DNA of 64,000 nt from Thraustochytrium sp. TN22 (Eukaryota > Sar > Bigyra > Thraustochytrida > Thraustochytriidae), in contig JABLUY010000167.1 of the NCBI GenBank assembly GCA_013306675.1, positions 1-64,000 of the forward strand, given 5' to 3'. How positions within the stretch are numbered: position 1 is the first letter of the stretch; every line of letters starts with the position of its first letter. Below are positions 1 through 9,241 of the stretch, piece by piece. The position numbers were made by a program, and so were the translations under genes. The notes under the pieces are model-generated. The model did not search any database, was not told the DNA's origin, and saw only the letters and a program-made list of their open reading frames with translations.

Positions 1-310
1 GCGCCAGTGCACGGCGACGAGGTCGCCCCGGACGGCCAGCGCGGGGACGTCCACGACGCGGCGCAAGCGGTCCTTCTTCTCCTTGCGGCGGCGGTTGGTC
101 CGGCGCCTGCCGCCGGCGTTGTAGGTGCTAGCGTCGGCAGCGTCGCGGTGAAATGCGGCGGCCGCTTCGTCCCACGACGACGGGCTCTTCAAGAGGCGCG
201 GCGCTCTTGTACACGACGCTGCGCTGGCTGCTGCGGCGGCGCGGCATGCCCAGGGAGATGCGCTGGCGCAGCGGGCGCCGCTGCGAGGAGCTCGATTTGG
301 ATTGGTAACG
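1..310 (-). other. possible 3' part of a minus-strand coding region running off the left edge
   Basis: Read on the minus strand from about position 180 to the window edge, one frame stays open and has a protein-like composition: SSWDEAAAAFHRD, then a basic stretch RRRTNRRRKEKKDRLRR, then VVDVPALAVRGDLVAVHW. A second minus frame just upstream (about 190-310) also looks coding (QRRPLRQRISLGMPRRRSS, then SVVYKSAAPL). The two would need a frame change near 165-190, by an intron, a sequencing error or decay. I recognise no family; the basic run could be a nuclear-localisation signal. It abuts the TIR fragment on the other strand, so the join near 300 may be a rearrangement point. Confidence 0.25.
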
Positions 311-763
311 CACGGCCTCGTGAAGCAGGTCGCGCAGCAGCTCTCGAGCAAGCACAACATTAGATGCTGGCTCGACGACAATGACGTGCAAAGCGACGTC
401 ATGACGGCAATGGTTCAGGGTATCAACCGATTCATGGCTAGCGTGGTCTTCTTAACGCGCGAGTACATGGCTGACTTTGAGGTCAACGAGCCGCGGCCTC
501 TGGAGGATGAGTTCGCCTACATACGCCAGCGCCACAAGCCAGCACGGATGATCCCGTGCGTGTTCAAAGCGGATGAGGTTGACAAGAGCGCATGGAAGAG
601 CCTCTTCGGCTCTGGGTGGGGCGGCAAAACGCCCTCTCTCTGCGGGCTGTCGAGCCCGCCTTCGGACGGTGAGATCAAGCGCCTCGCCAAGCGTATCCTG
701 GAGGTCCTCCCTGATCGGGCGATCAGCAGCGTCAGCAGCGCCAGCAGCACACGCCAACTTTAA
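302..763 (+). CDS. partial TIR-domain protein, 5' end missing or in an unseen exon
   Basis: The translation has the TIR pattern: LVKQVAQQLSSKHNIRCWLD (helix and strand with the WLD turn), then SDVMTAMVQGINRFMASVVF, LTREYM, then EDEFAYIRQRHKPARMIPCV and a closing helix near KRLAKRILEVL. TIR domains mediate self-association or NAD+ cleavage, and this WLD-type form is common in protist multidomain proteins. The first TIR strand (usually hhISY) is absent. The frame has no ATG: position 302 is TTG, and the frame is open back to about 152 with unrelated-looking Ala/Arg-rich residues. It may be a 3' exon or a 5'-truncated fragment. The Ser-rich tail ends at a TAA at 761-763. The TIR assignment is fairly secure; whether the gene is intact is not. 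Confidence 0.5.
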   Translation: MVTHGLVKQVAQQLSSKHNIRCWLDDNDVQSDVMTAMVQGINRFMASVVFLTREYMADFEVNEPRPLEDEFAYIRQRHKPARMIPCVFKADEVDKSAWKSLFGSGWGGKTPSLCGLSSPPSDGEIKRLAKRILEVLPDRAISSVSSASSTRQL

Positions 764-1662
764 ACAAGAAAAGAAACATGCAGAATCGTGAACGTGATTG
801 GCACGCCACTTCGAATGAAGTTTTCAGAATTGAAAGAGTCGACGGCTGTCTGCCGACGATCCTTTGTCAATTTTTTTTTCGTGGTGCTTCCGCCGCGTGC
901 CTGGCTGGCAACGTGTCGGCTATGGGAGCAGGCCCACACCTCCGAAGCCTCATTCAGAAGAAACGAGATGTGACGATTGTTGTGAAAAAAAAGGGCCAGC
1001 CGCGGCGGACTGCCTGCGTTGCACTTCGGGCCCTTTACAAAGGCGCACGTGGTGCTGTGCTCTCGAAGGTTTGGCGAGGCACGCTGATTCGGAGCGGCAG
1101 TAGCTGGTTCTCGTTCTGCGAGGCGCACACGAGGCAGATTGCCATTGTGCTCATGAGGTTTCGAAGAGACAGCGAGACACGGAACATGCACTTGGCTCAC
1201 TTTGTTTTTAGCCAGCGCTAGTAGTCGGCCGAGCGCGCCCCAGAATTCACGCCGGCGCGGCCGCGAGCGATCCACAGCGCAACGATTCGTTTGAGGGCCC
1301 GAGTGCGTCACAGGATTAACGCAGGCGCGACCGCGAACGGTTCATGGCGCACATTTTTCTTTGACGGCATCGTCGTCGGGGTGCAGTTCGCGAAGCGCTC
1401 TTCGTCGTGCGCTTGAAGAGCTCACGCGACACTCTTCCCGCAGGCAAGACATTTGCAAGTGCCTCTCTTCGATACGACCTCGGAGTACCTAGCAGGGCTT
1501 TTCGGCATGGGCTCGATCATCGCGCGCAGCGCGATTGACGGAAAGCAAGCATGAGCCGTGGCGCCCTTGCGCCAGAGACTGCAGTGCAGGTGAATGAAAA
1601 TTACATCTGTTGAAGTATGAGCATAAGAAAGGGGGCTGTTGGCTGCACTGCAAGACGATGGC
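764..1662. other. intergenic, no gene seen
   Basis: About 900 bases between the TIR fragment and the 3' end of the BAR-like gene. Short open frames exist on both strands but show no domain or consistent codon pattern. Positions about 1231-1290 and 1309-1365 look like a diverged direct duplication, sharing patterns such as GGCGCGGCCGCGA / GGCGCGACCGCGA followed by TTCGTTT / TTTTCTTT. Confidence 0.6.
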
Positions 1663-4011
1663 TCAGTTGTTTCTGAACTCCTCGTGGAGCGTGGCGAAGC
1701 GGATGGTGGTCATGCCGCCGGAGGGCGCGGGCGAGGGCGCACTCGGCGTTGTTGGTGGTGGTGCTGGCCCTACGGCAGGTGGTAGGAGCCTGCTATTGTC
1801 GGTGGGGAGCGGGGGCAGCGGCGGTGGGCAGGTACGCGCGGGGATGAAAGGTTTGTCAGGTTCGGTGCGCTGTGAGCTCCACGACCCGAAGATGTCGTCC
1901 TCGGCAGCGTCGGAGTGCATGTCGTCGTCGTCATTCAAAAGGGTGATGCCGGCGATGTCGAAGGCTTCCTTGTTGCTGAGCGGCGCGGAAGGCCCGGGTG
2001 GGGGCAGCGGCGAGTCGGAGGGCTGCGTGTTGTTGCTCTGCACGGAGCTAAGGGAGAGGCGCGAGCGTGAGCGCACGAGTCCGAGCGAGAGGCGGGCGGT
2101 GAGCGATGCGCGATTGGTCGGGCTAGCCGGACGGCGCTTGGCGTTGAAGGAGTGTCGCTTGGACGAGCTGGGTTCGTTGCCGCGCTCGGCCTCGCCGCCG
2201 CCATTATCCGAAGCGGCTGCTGCTGCGAGCAGCGCCCTGAGGCGACCGGAGCGGTAGGCGCTGGAGGCGTAGCTCGCGGGCGGCACGTTGCTGGAATCCT
2301 GCAGCGGCGCGTTGACAAGCAGCGTGGGTGGCAGAGCGGCGGACCCCTGGGTCCCAGCTGCTAGGCTCACGGGCTGTGCAGCCGTTGCGGTTGTCGCTGG
2401 CGCTGTCGCTGGCGTTGTGGCTGTCGCTGTTGGTGCGATTGATGCGGAAATGGACGAAGGTGTCGGGGGAATTGGCGGCGGCGGCGGCGGCGGCGGCGAC
2501 GCCGCCCCGGATGCTGTTGCCGCTGCCGCGACGACCGCTGGGCTTGTTCTTCGAACACGAAAGCTGCGCGGCCGGGTCGCGTCGGCACGAGTGGCGTCGG
2601 CCGGGAGCTTGACGAGGACGCCCGTGGGACTCTCCGTGGCGCTGGAGGAAGAGGAGTTGTTGCTGTTGGGGCTCGTGCTGGAGGATGCAGACGAAGAGGG
2701 CGGAGGCGGGACGGCCGGGGGCTTGGAGGACTTGGTGTCGACCGAGTTGCGGTGACGGCGCATCCTGCTCCTCCGCTGCTGGGCGGTGGAGGAGCCGGCG
2801 CCGCCTTGGTGATGATAGTGGGCGGCGTTCGCGGCGGGTGGTCCGTGGTGGCCATTTCCGGCGCCCGATGGAAAGGCGGCGGGCGCCAGGTTGGCCTGCG
2901 CCGCGGCGACCTCGGCGCTGGCGGCCTCAATCCTGACGAGGCGGCGCTGCTGGAGGCGCTCCCGGGCAATGGAAGTCTCGTAGGCGATGTCGACGACGGC
3001 GCAGGCGGCGCGAGGGAACTGAGGCAGGTAGGTTTCGAGGAGCGACGCCAGGCGTCGGGCGAAGCCGTGGTAGCAACCCAGCGTGAGCCCGATGGTGTCC
3101 GGCAGCTTCCGAATCTGCTCCTCGCGGAAGCGGTCGAGGCCGAGCACACAGGCGTCGGTGGCGTCGCAGAGCGCGCGCTCGGCGGCGTCGAGGCGCTCTC
3201 GTTTGGTGCGCGCCTCGGCGACGCGGCCGGCAATGTCGCCCTCGTCTGGCAAGGGGTCGTCGAGCGAGGCGAGTGCGCCCGCGGTGCGCGGCGATGATGT
3301 TGATACTGATGAGGACAAGGAGGCGGAGACGCCGGCACCGGCCTGGCCTTTGCGCGGGGTAGCGGGCGTTGCGCCACCGAGCGCCGCCGCGGCAGCGAGC
3401 GTGGTGGGCGAGGCGACACGCATCTTGCAGGAGGCAGTGCCGTTGCGCGGCACGGCGAAGGAGAGGCTGGGCGCGTCGTCGTCATCGTCGGCCGCCGCCG
3501 CGGCGGCGCTGGCCTGGGCTGCGCTGCAACGCGGATGGCGCTTGCGCAGGACGGTGAGGACCTCGAGCTTCTTCTTGCGGTCATCGATGCGCGCGCGCAG
3601 CGAGCGCACGTCGGCACCGAGCGTCTCCATGCAGGGTCGCAGCGCGCCGTTGACAAAGACGGCGTGCGCGGGCTTGGAGACCGCCTCGGTGGCGGTCATC
3701 ATGCCCTGGAGCGCGCGGCAGAAGGTGGTCGGGTCGTTGCGCCCGTGCTCGGACGGGTTGGTGGGGCGCGTCACGAGGATGGTGTGGCGCGCGAGCTCCT
3801 CGGCGAGCGTCTGGCTGCAGGCGCTGAGCGCGTCCAGCGCGCCGGCCCACGCCACCATGGCGGCCTGCACTCTGCGCAGGGACCGCTCGGTCTCGAGGAA
3901 CTGGTCATGCGCGCGCTCGAACTCCTTGTCGCTCGCCACGCCCTCGGGCCCGGCGGCGCGGCTGCGGATTTGCTCCAGCAGCCTGCGCTTGAGTTTCTTC
4001 ATTTGCTTCAT
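1663..4011 (-). CDS. BAR-domain-like protein with long disordered tail
   Basis: A 782-residue protein. Residues about 1-180 and 270-370 are charged, helical and heptad-like: EFERAHDQFLETERSLRRVQ, then a segment with MTATEAVSKPAHAVF, then RARIDDRKKKLEVL, and after a low-complexity insert of about 80 residues, RTKRERLDAAERALCDATDA and YHGFARRLASLLETYLPQF. This order (helix 1, helix 2 with the LDY-like region, late helix with LP-F) resembles the amphiphysin/BIN BAR fold, a dimeric coiled coil that binds curved membranes. The rest is Ala/Ser/Pro-rich and includes poly-Pro runs that could bind SH3 domains; no SH3 domain is visible. The insert within the BAR region is unusual. It is transcribed away from the MKP1-like gene across a 2-kb GC-rich spacer. 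The family call rests on pattern only; another coiled-coil protein is the alternative. Confidence 0.5.
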   Translation of the reverse strand: MKQMKKLKRRLLEQIRSRAAGPEGVASDKEFERAHDQFLETERSLRRVQAAMVAWAGALDALSACSQTLAEELARHTILVTRPTNPSEHGRNDPTTFCRALQGMMTATEAVSKPAHAVFVNGALRPCMETLGADVRSLRARIDDRKKKLEVLTVLRKRHPRCSAAQASAAAAAADDDDDAPSLSFAVPRNGTASCKMRVASPTTLAAAAALGGATPATPRKGQAGAGVSASLSSSVSTSSPRTAGALASLDDPLPDEGDIAGRVAEARTKRERLDAAERALCDATDACVLGLDRFREEQIRKLPDTIGLTLGCYHGFARRLASLLETYLPQFPRAACAVVDIAYETSIARERLQQRRLVRIEAASAEVAAAQANLAPAAFPSGAGNGHHGPPAANAAHYHHQGGAGSSTAQQRRSRMRRHRNSVDTKSSKPPAVPPPPSSSASSSTSPNSNNSSSSSATESPTGVLVKLPADATRADATRPRSFRVRRTSPAVVAAAATASGAASPPPPPPPPIPPTPSSISASIAPTATATTPATAPATTATAAQPVSLAAGTQGSAALPPTLLVNAPLQDSSNVPPASYASSAYRSGRLRALLAAAAASDNGGGEAERGNEPSSSKRHSFNAKRRPASPTNRASLTARLSLGLVRSRSRLSLSSVQSNNTQPSDSPLPPPGPSAPLSNKEAFDIAGITLLNDDDDMHSDAAEDDIFGSWSSQRTEPDKPFIPARTCPPPLPPLPTDNSRLLPPAVGPAPPPTTPSAPSPAPSGGMTTIRFATLHEEFRNN

Positions 4012-6011
4012 CTTGTCGCGGCCGCCGTTGCTCGCGCTGGAGCGCTGGGAGCGCTAGGAGCGCTGGGAGCGCTGCCCTCGCCCTCGCCCTCGTCCTCGTC
4101 CACGCCCGCGACCAGTGCGCACTGGCAGCGGCGGCGTGCGCCAGCGCTGCGCTGCGCTGCCCTGCGCTGCGCCGCGCCGCAGGCCGCCTCTGCCTGCGCT
4201 GCCTGCGCAGGCAGGCTGTCTCTGGCTGCCCCTGGCCGCCTGCCGGCTCGTCTGGCAGCCTTGCGCCGCCGCGCGGTATCTGATTGTCCCCCTGCTGGTC
4301 GTGGGACTGCCTGCCTGCCTGCCCAGCTGACTGCGGACGTCCACGGTTTGTCGAAAAAAGTCGCCGCGGTGCTCACCGTGGCGCAAGCGGCCAGTGGGCG
4401 CAAGCAGGCTGTCCGGGCAGGGGCGTCTGCCTTGGCGAGCGTCCGGCGCGCTAGCCTAGCTAGGCTCCGCCTCGAAGACTTTCTTTCAGCCGACTGGGAG
4501 CGCTGCGCTGCGCTGCGCTGCGGTCCCGCTGCTTTGTGCCACGGTGTGTGCGCGCACCCCCGCGGCGCATACAGGCACTGCAGACATTTTGCAAGTGCCG
4601 CATTTGCCAAACTTCGACTTGTGATGCGCATCGCGTCAGTTGCGTGGCTCGCTTTCCGCCTTGGCTTTGGCTTTCAAAACGAAACGCGAGACTGAAAGTG
4701 GGGCAAGCCATGACCAGACTCACTCACTCTAGTCCGAGTCAGCCAGCTGGTTGTTGTAACTGACTCCGGTGGCGGAGGCTCTGACTTGGTTGCACTTCGC
4801 GCGGCCAGAACTTGAAGGGCTCGTGCCAGGAGGCGAGAGCGAAGCCGCACGGGGCGCGCGGCGGGCGGCGGCGGGCCGGGCCGCACGGCACGGGCCCGGG
4901 CCTCGCTCTCGGCCGAAGCGGCCACCTCGTTCCCGGCAACGGCGGCGGCGGGTTGCCCTCCCTCATCGCCACTGTCAGGCTCGTCCTGGTTTCCCTGCGC
5001 GGCCTTCGGCGGCCTTCGCCACGCTTGATTGCTCCTGCCAGGCGGCGAGCAAGCTCGCACGCTCGCTCGCCACGCTCGCCAGCCCTCCCGTTCTCGCTTC
5101 TCCGCGAGTCTCGCTTCTCCGCGAGTCTCGCTTCTGCGCGAGCTGCGCGAGTCCTCACGAGTCACCGCCCGCTCGCTCGCCCGAGCGGCGCCGAGCGCCC
5201 CGCGCCGGCCGCCGCCAGGTACGGGTCGGCCTGCGCCGGGCACGCGCTGCACGCGCGCCTCGGCCTGCCAGTGCCGCGCTAGTCCGCTTGTCCGCTGCTT
5301 GCTTGTCCGCTGCGCTCCTGCGCCGCCGCGCACCGCACGCGGCGCCGCCGCCCGCCTGCCGGCGCCTGCCGGGACTGGGGCTCGGCGGCTCGCGCGTCCT
5401 GCTCCGCCCTGCCTCCTGCAGCCAGGGCTGGCCGCCGCGCCGCGCCTGGCCTCGGCCGCCAGACTCGCTTCCGCGCTCTCCGCTGGGCGTCTGTCTGTCA
5501 CCAGGCTCTGTCTGTCTGCTGTCTTTCCGTCGCCTCGTGGTCGCTCCCGCCGCGCTGCTGCCGCTGCCTACTGTGCAGGTGCACCTCGAAGCCTGGCCAG
5601 AGGCGCCGCGGCTGCGCGACTTTGCGCCGGTTTGCGGCACTTGCGGCGCGCGGCGGCCAGTGGCGGCCGGCCTGCCCGCTGTTGTGTTGTGACTGACTGC
5701 AGCCGGCCGCGCCTCGCGCCTCGCCGCGCCGCGCCGCGCCGCCAGCTCGTTCGCGCTGCCGCCGAGACAGCGCGCGCCGCGCCGCGCCGCGCCGGCTGGC
5801 CGCGCGCCGCCGGCGGCAGAGCGGCAGCGCGGGGCGGGGGCGCGCGGGCGGCGGAGCGGCGCGCGGCGCGGCCGGCGCGCGGCGGCGCGAGCAGCAGCGG
5901 AGCAGGCGCGCGGCGGAAGCGGCAGAGGAGCAAGAGGAGGCGCGGGCGGCGCGGCGCGGCGGCGAGGCGCGGCGGCGCGCGGCGGCGGCGGCGGCGCGCG
6001 GCGCGCGGCGC
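4012..6011. other. divergent intergenic region, extremely GC-rich
   Basis: This 2-kb spacer lies between the divergent BAR-like and MKP1-like genes. It holds runs such as GCGCTGCGCTGCGCTGC, GCCTGCCTGCC, CTTCTCCGCGAGTCTCG repeats (5095-5135) and dense CGCC tracts near 5700-6010. Open frames of hundreds of codons occur on both strands but are Arg/Ala/Pro-only, as expected from GC-rich noncoding DNA. It presumably holds both promoters; no specific element can be defended. Confidence 0.6.
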
Positions 6012-8222
6012 ATGGGCAACAAGCCCCCGGCGGGCGTGCGCGGAAACGGGCGCGGCGCGGCGCCGGCGCCCGTGGGGGAGGCGAGCTCCAGGTCGAGGTC
6101 CAGGTCGAGGTCCAAGTCGAGGTCCGTGGGCGGCCTGCTCGCGGTGCACGTCGGCCAGCACCGGCGGCCGGAGGTCGTCGAGGAGCTGGAGGAGCAGGAG
6201 GGGCGCGCGCCGACGCGCGAGGAGGCGGCAGAGACCTCCGCGGCGGCGGCCAGCGAGGAGGAGGAGGGGAACCAGCGGCCGGAGCGGCGGTCGCGGCCGC
6301 GGAGCGACAGGCGAAGCGGCAGGATGCCGAGCAGCAGCGAGGCCGGGCGCAAGAGCGGGTCGCTGCGGCGGCCCGCGTCGCCCGCGCTGGCGGCCGCCGC
6401 CGTCGGGCGCAGCAGCAGCAGCAGGCGCAGCGACGACGCGAAGCGGTCGCGGACTTCGCGGCAGCTCAAGGCGTCCTCCAAGGCCAAGGCCGCCGCGGCG
6501 GCGGCGGCCAGCGGGCCAGCACTCGGAGGGGCGCAGCCTACGCCCACGCCGCTGCAGCAGGGCCAGCACCCGGCGGCGCTGGCGCTGCAGGCGGCGCTCA
6601 AGAAGAGCGCGAGCCAGGCGGGCGGCGGCCTGGGCGGCGGGCCGACCGACCGGGCGCCACATCCTTTCGCGGCCGCCCTGCAGGGCGCAGGGGCCGCGGG
6701 CGGCGGCGGCGGCGGGATGCCGCCCCTGCGGCCCGTGTTCAACCCGGGCGACTTCGCCAAGGCGACGCTCAAGAAGACGGGCGGGCCCGGCGGCGCGGGC
6801 AGCCCCCTCGGCGGCGGCGGCAGCAGCAGCAGCGCGCTCACGGTGGCGGCCTCGGCGCCGACCGAGACCGGCATGGACTCAGTGCGGCAAAAGGCCATCG
6901 AGGACGCGCGGCGGTGCAGCAAGGAGGCGTCCAAGATCTACCCGTGGCTGTGCGTGAGCGGCGACTGGGTGGCGCGCAACAAGGAGGTGCTGCACGAGGC
7001 CGGCGTCACGCACATTCTCAACATGGCGCATACCGTGTGCAAGAACTATCACGAGGCGTCGGGCGAGTTCGACTACCTGGCGCTCGACGTGATCGACAGC
7101 GCCAACGAGAGCATCCTGCCCTTTCTGCTCGAGGCCATCATGTACATTGAGACGGCGCGCACCTCGGGCGGTTGCTGCTTCGTGCACTGCCACATGGGCG
7201 TCAGCCGCTCCTGCACCGTTGTGGTCGCCTACATGATGTGGAAGGACAACATGCCCTTCGAGGACGCCCTGGCCGAGGTCAAGGCCAAGCGCCCCGTGTG
7301 CAACCCGAACGCCGGCTTCTTGGGCCAGCTCATGGAGTTCGGCCGTTATATCCGCGAGGTGCCGCGCAAGCCGGAGCTCTACCGCATCGCGCCGCACTCC
7401 GCCAAGGACCCCTCACTGGTGTGCAAGCTCTGCTACGAGGTCAAGGACGCCACGCGGCCCGTCACGGCGCGCCCCACGGAGCTCGACGCGCGCGGCGTCT
7501 TCGTCGTGCACGACCACGCCGCCAAGGTCTGCTTCGTCTGGGCCGGTCCGCGCTGCCCGCGCGAGGCCGACTTTCTCGCGGCCGCGGACAAGTGGGTCTC
7601 CTGGATGGTCGAGCTCCTGCCCAACTTCCGCGACCACTCCATCGTGCACTGCGGCGCCCGTGACTCCGATGCGCGCCAGGGCTTTTGGGTTGCGCTTGGC
7701 GTCGACGCGGCCGACGCCGAGGAGATGGACGACTCGGACGTTGACCAGGACCTCGGCAAGTACAACGAGGAGTACGCCGTCGAGCCTGCCAAGTCCGACC
7801 CCCCGCCGCACCTCTCCAAGGCTACGCACCGCTCCGTCGTCTCGTCGCCAGACCTCTTGCGCCGCGCCGCCGACCACTTCATCGTCGAGCTCTACGGCTG
7901 GATAGAGGACGAGGACCACCAGGACCACTGGGAGCGCCTCGAGAACTATGACTCGGACGACCTCGACTCGGACGCCATGTTTGTGCTCCTCGTGCAGGAC
8001 CGCAAGACGGCATCCTCGCCCGCCTTCTCCTTTGAGCGCGCCTACGTTTGGCTCGGCAGCAACCTCGAGGGCCGCATCAACGAGGACGCCTCCGTTTCCA
8101 AGGCGCGTCGCTTCATTCACACCCGCAAGGACGAGACCAAGTCCTCCTCGGTCGAGATCACCGTCGAACATGACGACGAGGAGTCCGATGACTTTTGGCT
8201 CGCCTTTGAGGCAGGCTATTGA
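6012..8222 (+). CDS. MKP1-like dual-specificity phosphatase with C-terminal gelsolin-like repeats
   Basis: A 736-residue protein. Residues 1-285 are disordered (Ser/Arg, poly-Ala, poly-Gly). A dual-specificity phosphatase domain follows at about 305-450, from KIYPWLCVSGDWVARN to LGQLMEFGRYI. Its P-loop reads HCHMGVSRS with nucleophile Cys393; LDVIDSANES carries the likely general-acid Asp about 30 residues upstream. After about residue 470 come gelsolin-like segments: GVFVVHDHAAKVCFVWAG, and near the C-terminus AYVWLGSNLEG. This order, phosphatase then gelsolin homology, matches plant MAP-kinase phosphatase MKP1, which dephosphorylates the Thr and Tyr of MAP kinases. A MAPK substrate is inferred. 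The C-terminal third is acidic. The start MGNKPP is the first ATG after the GC-rich leader and the stop is TGA. Confidence 0.8.
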   Translation: MGNKPPAGVRGNGRGAAPAPVGEASSRSRSRSRSKSRSVGGLLAVHVGQHRRPEVVEELEEQEGRAPTREEAAETSAAAASEEEEGNQRPERRSRPRSDRRSGRMPSSSEAGRKSGSLRRPASPALAAAAVGRSSSSRRSDDAKRSRTSRQLKASSKAKAAAAAAASGPALGGAQPTPTPLQQGQHPAALALQAALKKSASQAGGGLGGGPTDRAPHPFAAALQGAGAAGGGGGGMPPLRPVFNPGDFAKATLKKTGGPGGAGSPLGGGGSSSSALTVAASAPTETGMDSVRQKAIEDARRCSKEASKIYPWLCVSGDWVARNKEVLHEAGVTHILNMAHTVCKNYHEASGEFDYLALDVIDSANESILPFLLEAIMYIETARTSGGCCFVHCHMGVSRSCTVVVAYMMWKDNMPFEDALAEVKAKRPVCNPNAGFLGQLMEFGRYIREVPRKPELYRIAPHSAKDPSLVCKLCYEVKDATRPVTARPTELDARGVFVVHDHAAKVCFVWAGPRCPREADFLAAADKWVSWMVELLPNFRDHSIVHCGARDSDARQGFWVALGVDAADAEEMDDSDVDQDLGKYNEEYAVEPAKSDPPPHLSKATHRSVVSSPDLLRRAADHFIVELYGWIEDEDHQDHWERLENYDSDDLDSDAMFVLLVQDRKTASSPAFSFERAYVWLGSNLEGRINEDASVSKARRFIHTRKDETKSSSVEITVEHDDEESDDFWLAFEAGY

Positions 8223-9241
8223 TTCTGAGGCACGGTGCGTGCTTGCTCTAGCGTAGAGCAGCGTAGAGCACGCGCAGTATCAAGAACGACATCAACAAGA
8301 TCCACCAAGCGGGTTGCGGCTCATCATCACCATCATCCCATCTGTTCTGTTGTACCTGTCACACACATTTGATAATCGTAATCGTTTGTTTCTTCTTTTG
8401 TTTTCCTTTCTTGTCACAACTTGAACAACAAAACCAAAAAGGTCCGGCGTGTCTCGTCCAACCTGCCTTGGCACCGGATCCTCACGCGTAAGATCATCAT
8501 GAATTACTCTTCTTGCCACAGACCGTAAGTTATCGCCGTGTTGTCCCGGCTGTCCCAAATCCGCCTTGTGGTCATGACCCGCCTTGTGTACCTCTATCCG
8601 TCGCAGTTGCGGCGACGCCGCGGTCTGTTCGTGCCGTGCAACTTGAAACAAGCCAGCTCCGAATCAAGCCGAGCTTCGAGCCTCGCCTCGGAGAGCTCCG
8701 CTGCCGGCGCCAGGGCGGGCTGCCAGGCTGCGACCGCACAGCTCCGGCTCCCTTTTGGCGTCGACCTCCTGGCTGGCGGGCTGGCTGTCAGGCTGCCAGG
8801 CCAGGCTGCCCTGCGGACTTGAAGTGGCAGTGGCGAGCGCCAAAGCGGACTCGGAGGGCGGGGCAAGGCAGGGCGGCCAGCACGGCCCGGCCGCCCGGGC
8901 GTTCGTGCACAGTCTGCCACTCACCATCACTGTCACTGTCTGTCAGCCACTGCATGATCTGGACGGGGCCTGACTAGCCCACGGTAGCAGCGAGCTGCCC
9001 TGCCAGGCACTTCAACCAACAAGTTGCCTTTCTGCCATCTGAGCCATCAGTGCAAGTGGGCGCGGCGGCGAGAAAGGGCAAGCGTCGACTTGTAGGCTGA
9101 GGCGGGTGCGCACTGGCGGCACGCGCGGCGCGGGCGAGGGCGAAAAGCACGCGCAGCACGCGCTTGCCTCGGCGCGGCTTGGCGCGGCTTGGCGCGGCAA
9201 ACCCACTCGCAGCGGCGCAGAGCGCGCTCTGGGGCGGCAAG
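8223..9241. other. intergenic, no gene seen
   Basis: About 1 kb between two plus-strand genes. The first 300 bases are AT-richer than their surroundings and include TTGTTTCTTCTTTTGTTTTCC (about 8384-8410), a plausible 3' UTR or polyadenylation zone. The rest is GC-rich, with no open frame that looks like protein. Confidence 0.6.

Noticed and set aside
778-1311. Open frames of 147 (+) and 183 (-) codons after the TIR fragment
   Set aside because: The two overlap each other on opposite strands and neither has recognisable features.
5029-6957. 642-codon plus-strand open frame and overlapping minus-strand frames upstream of and over the MKP1-like gene
   Set aside because: Composition is almost only Arg/Ala/Pro/Gly, as in any frame of very GC-rich DNA, and it overlaps the phosphatase gene in another frame.
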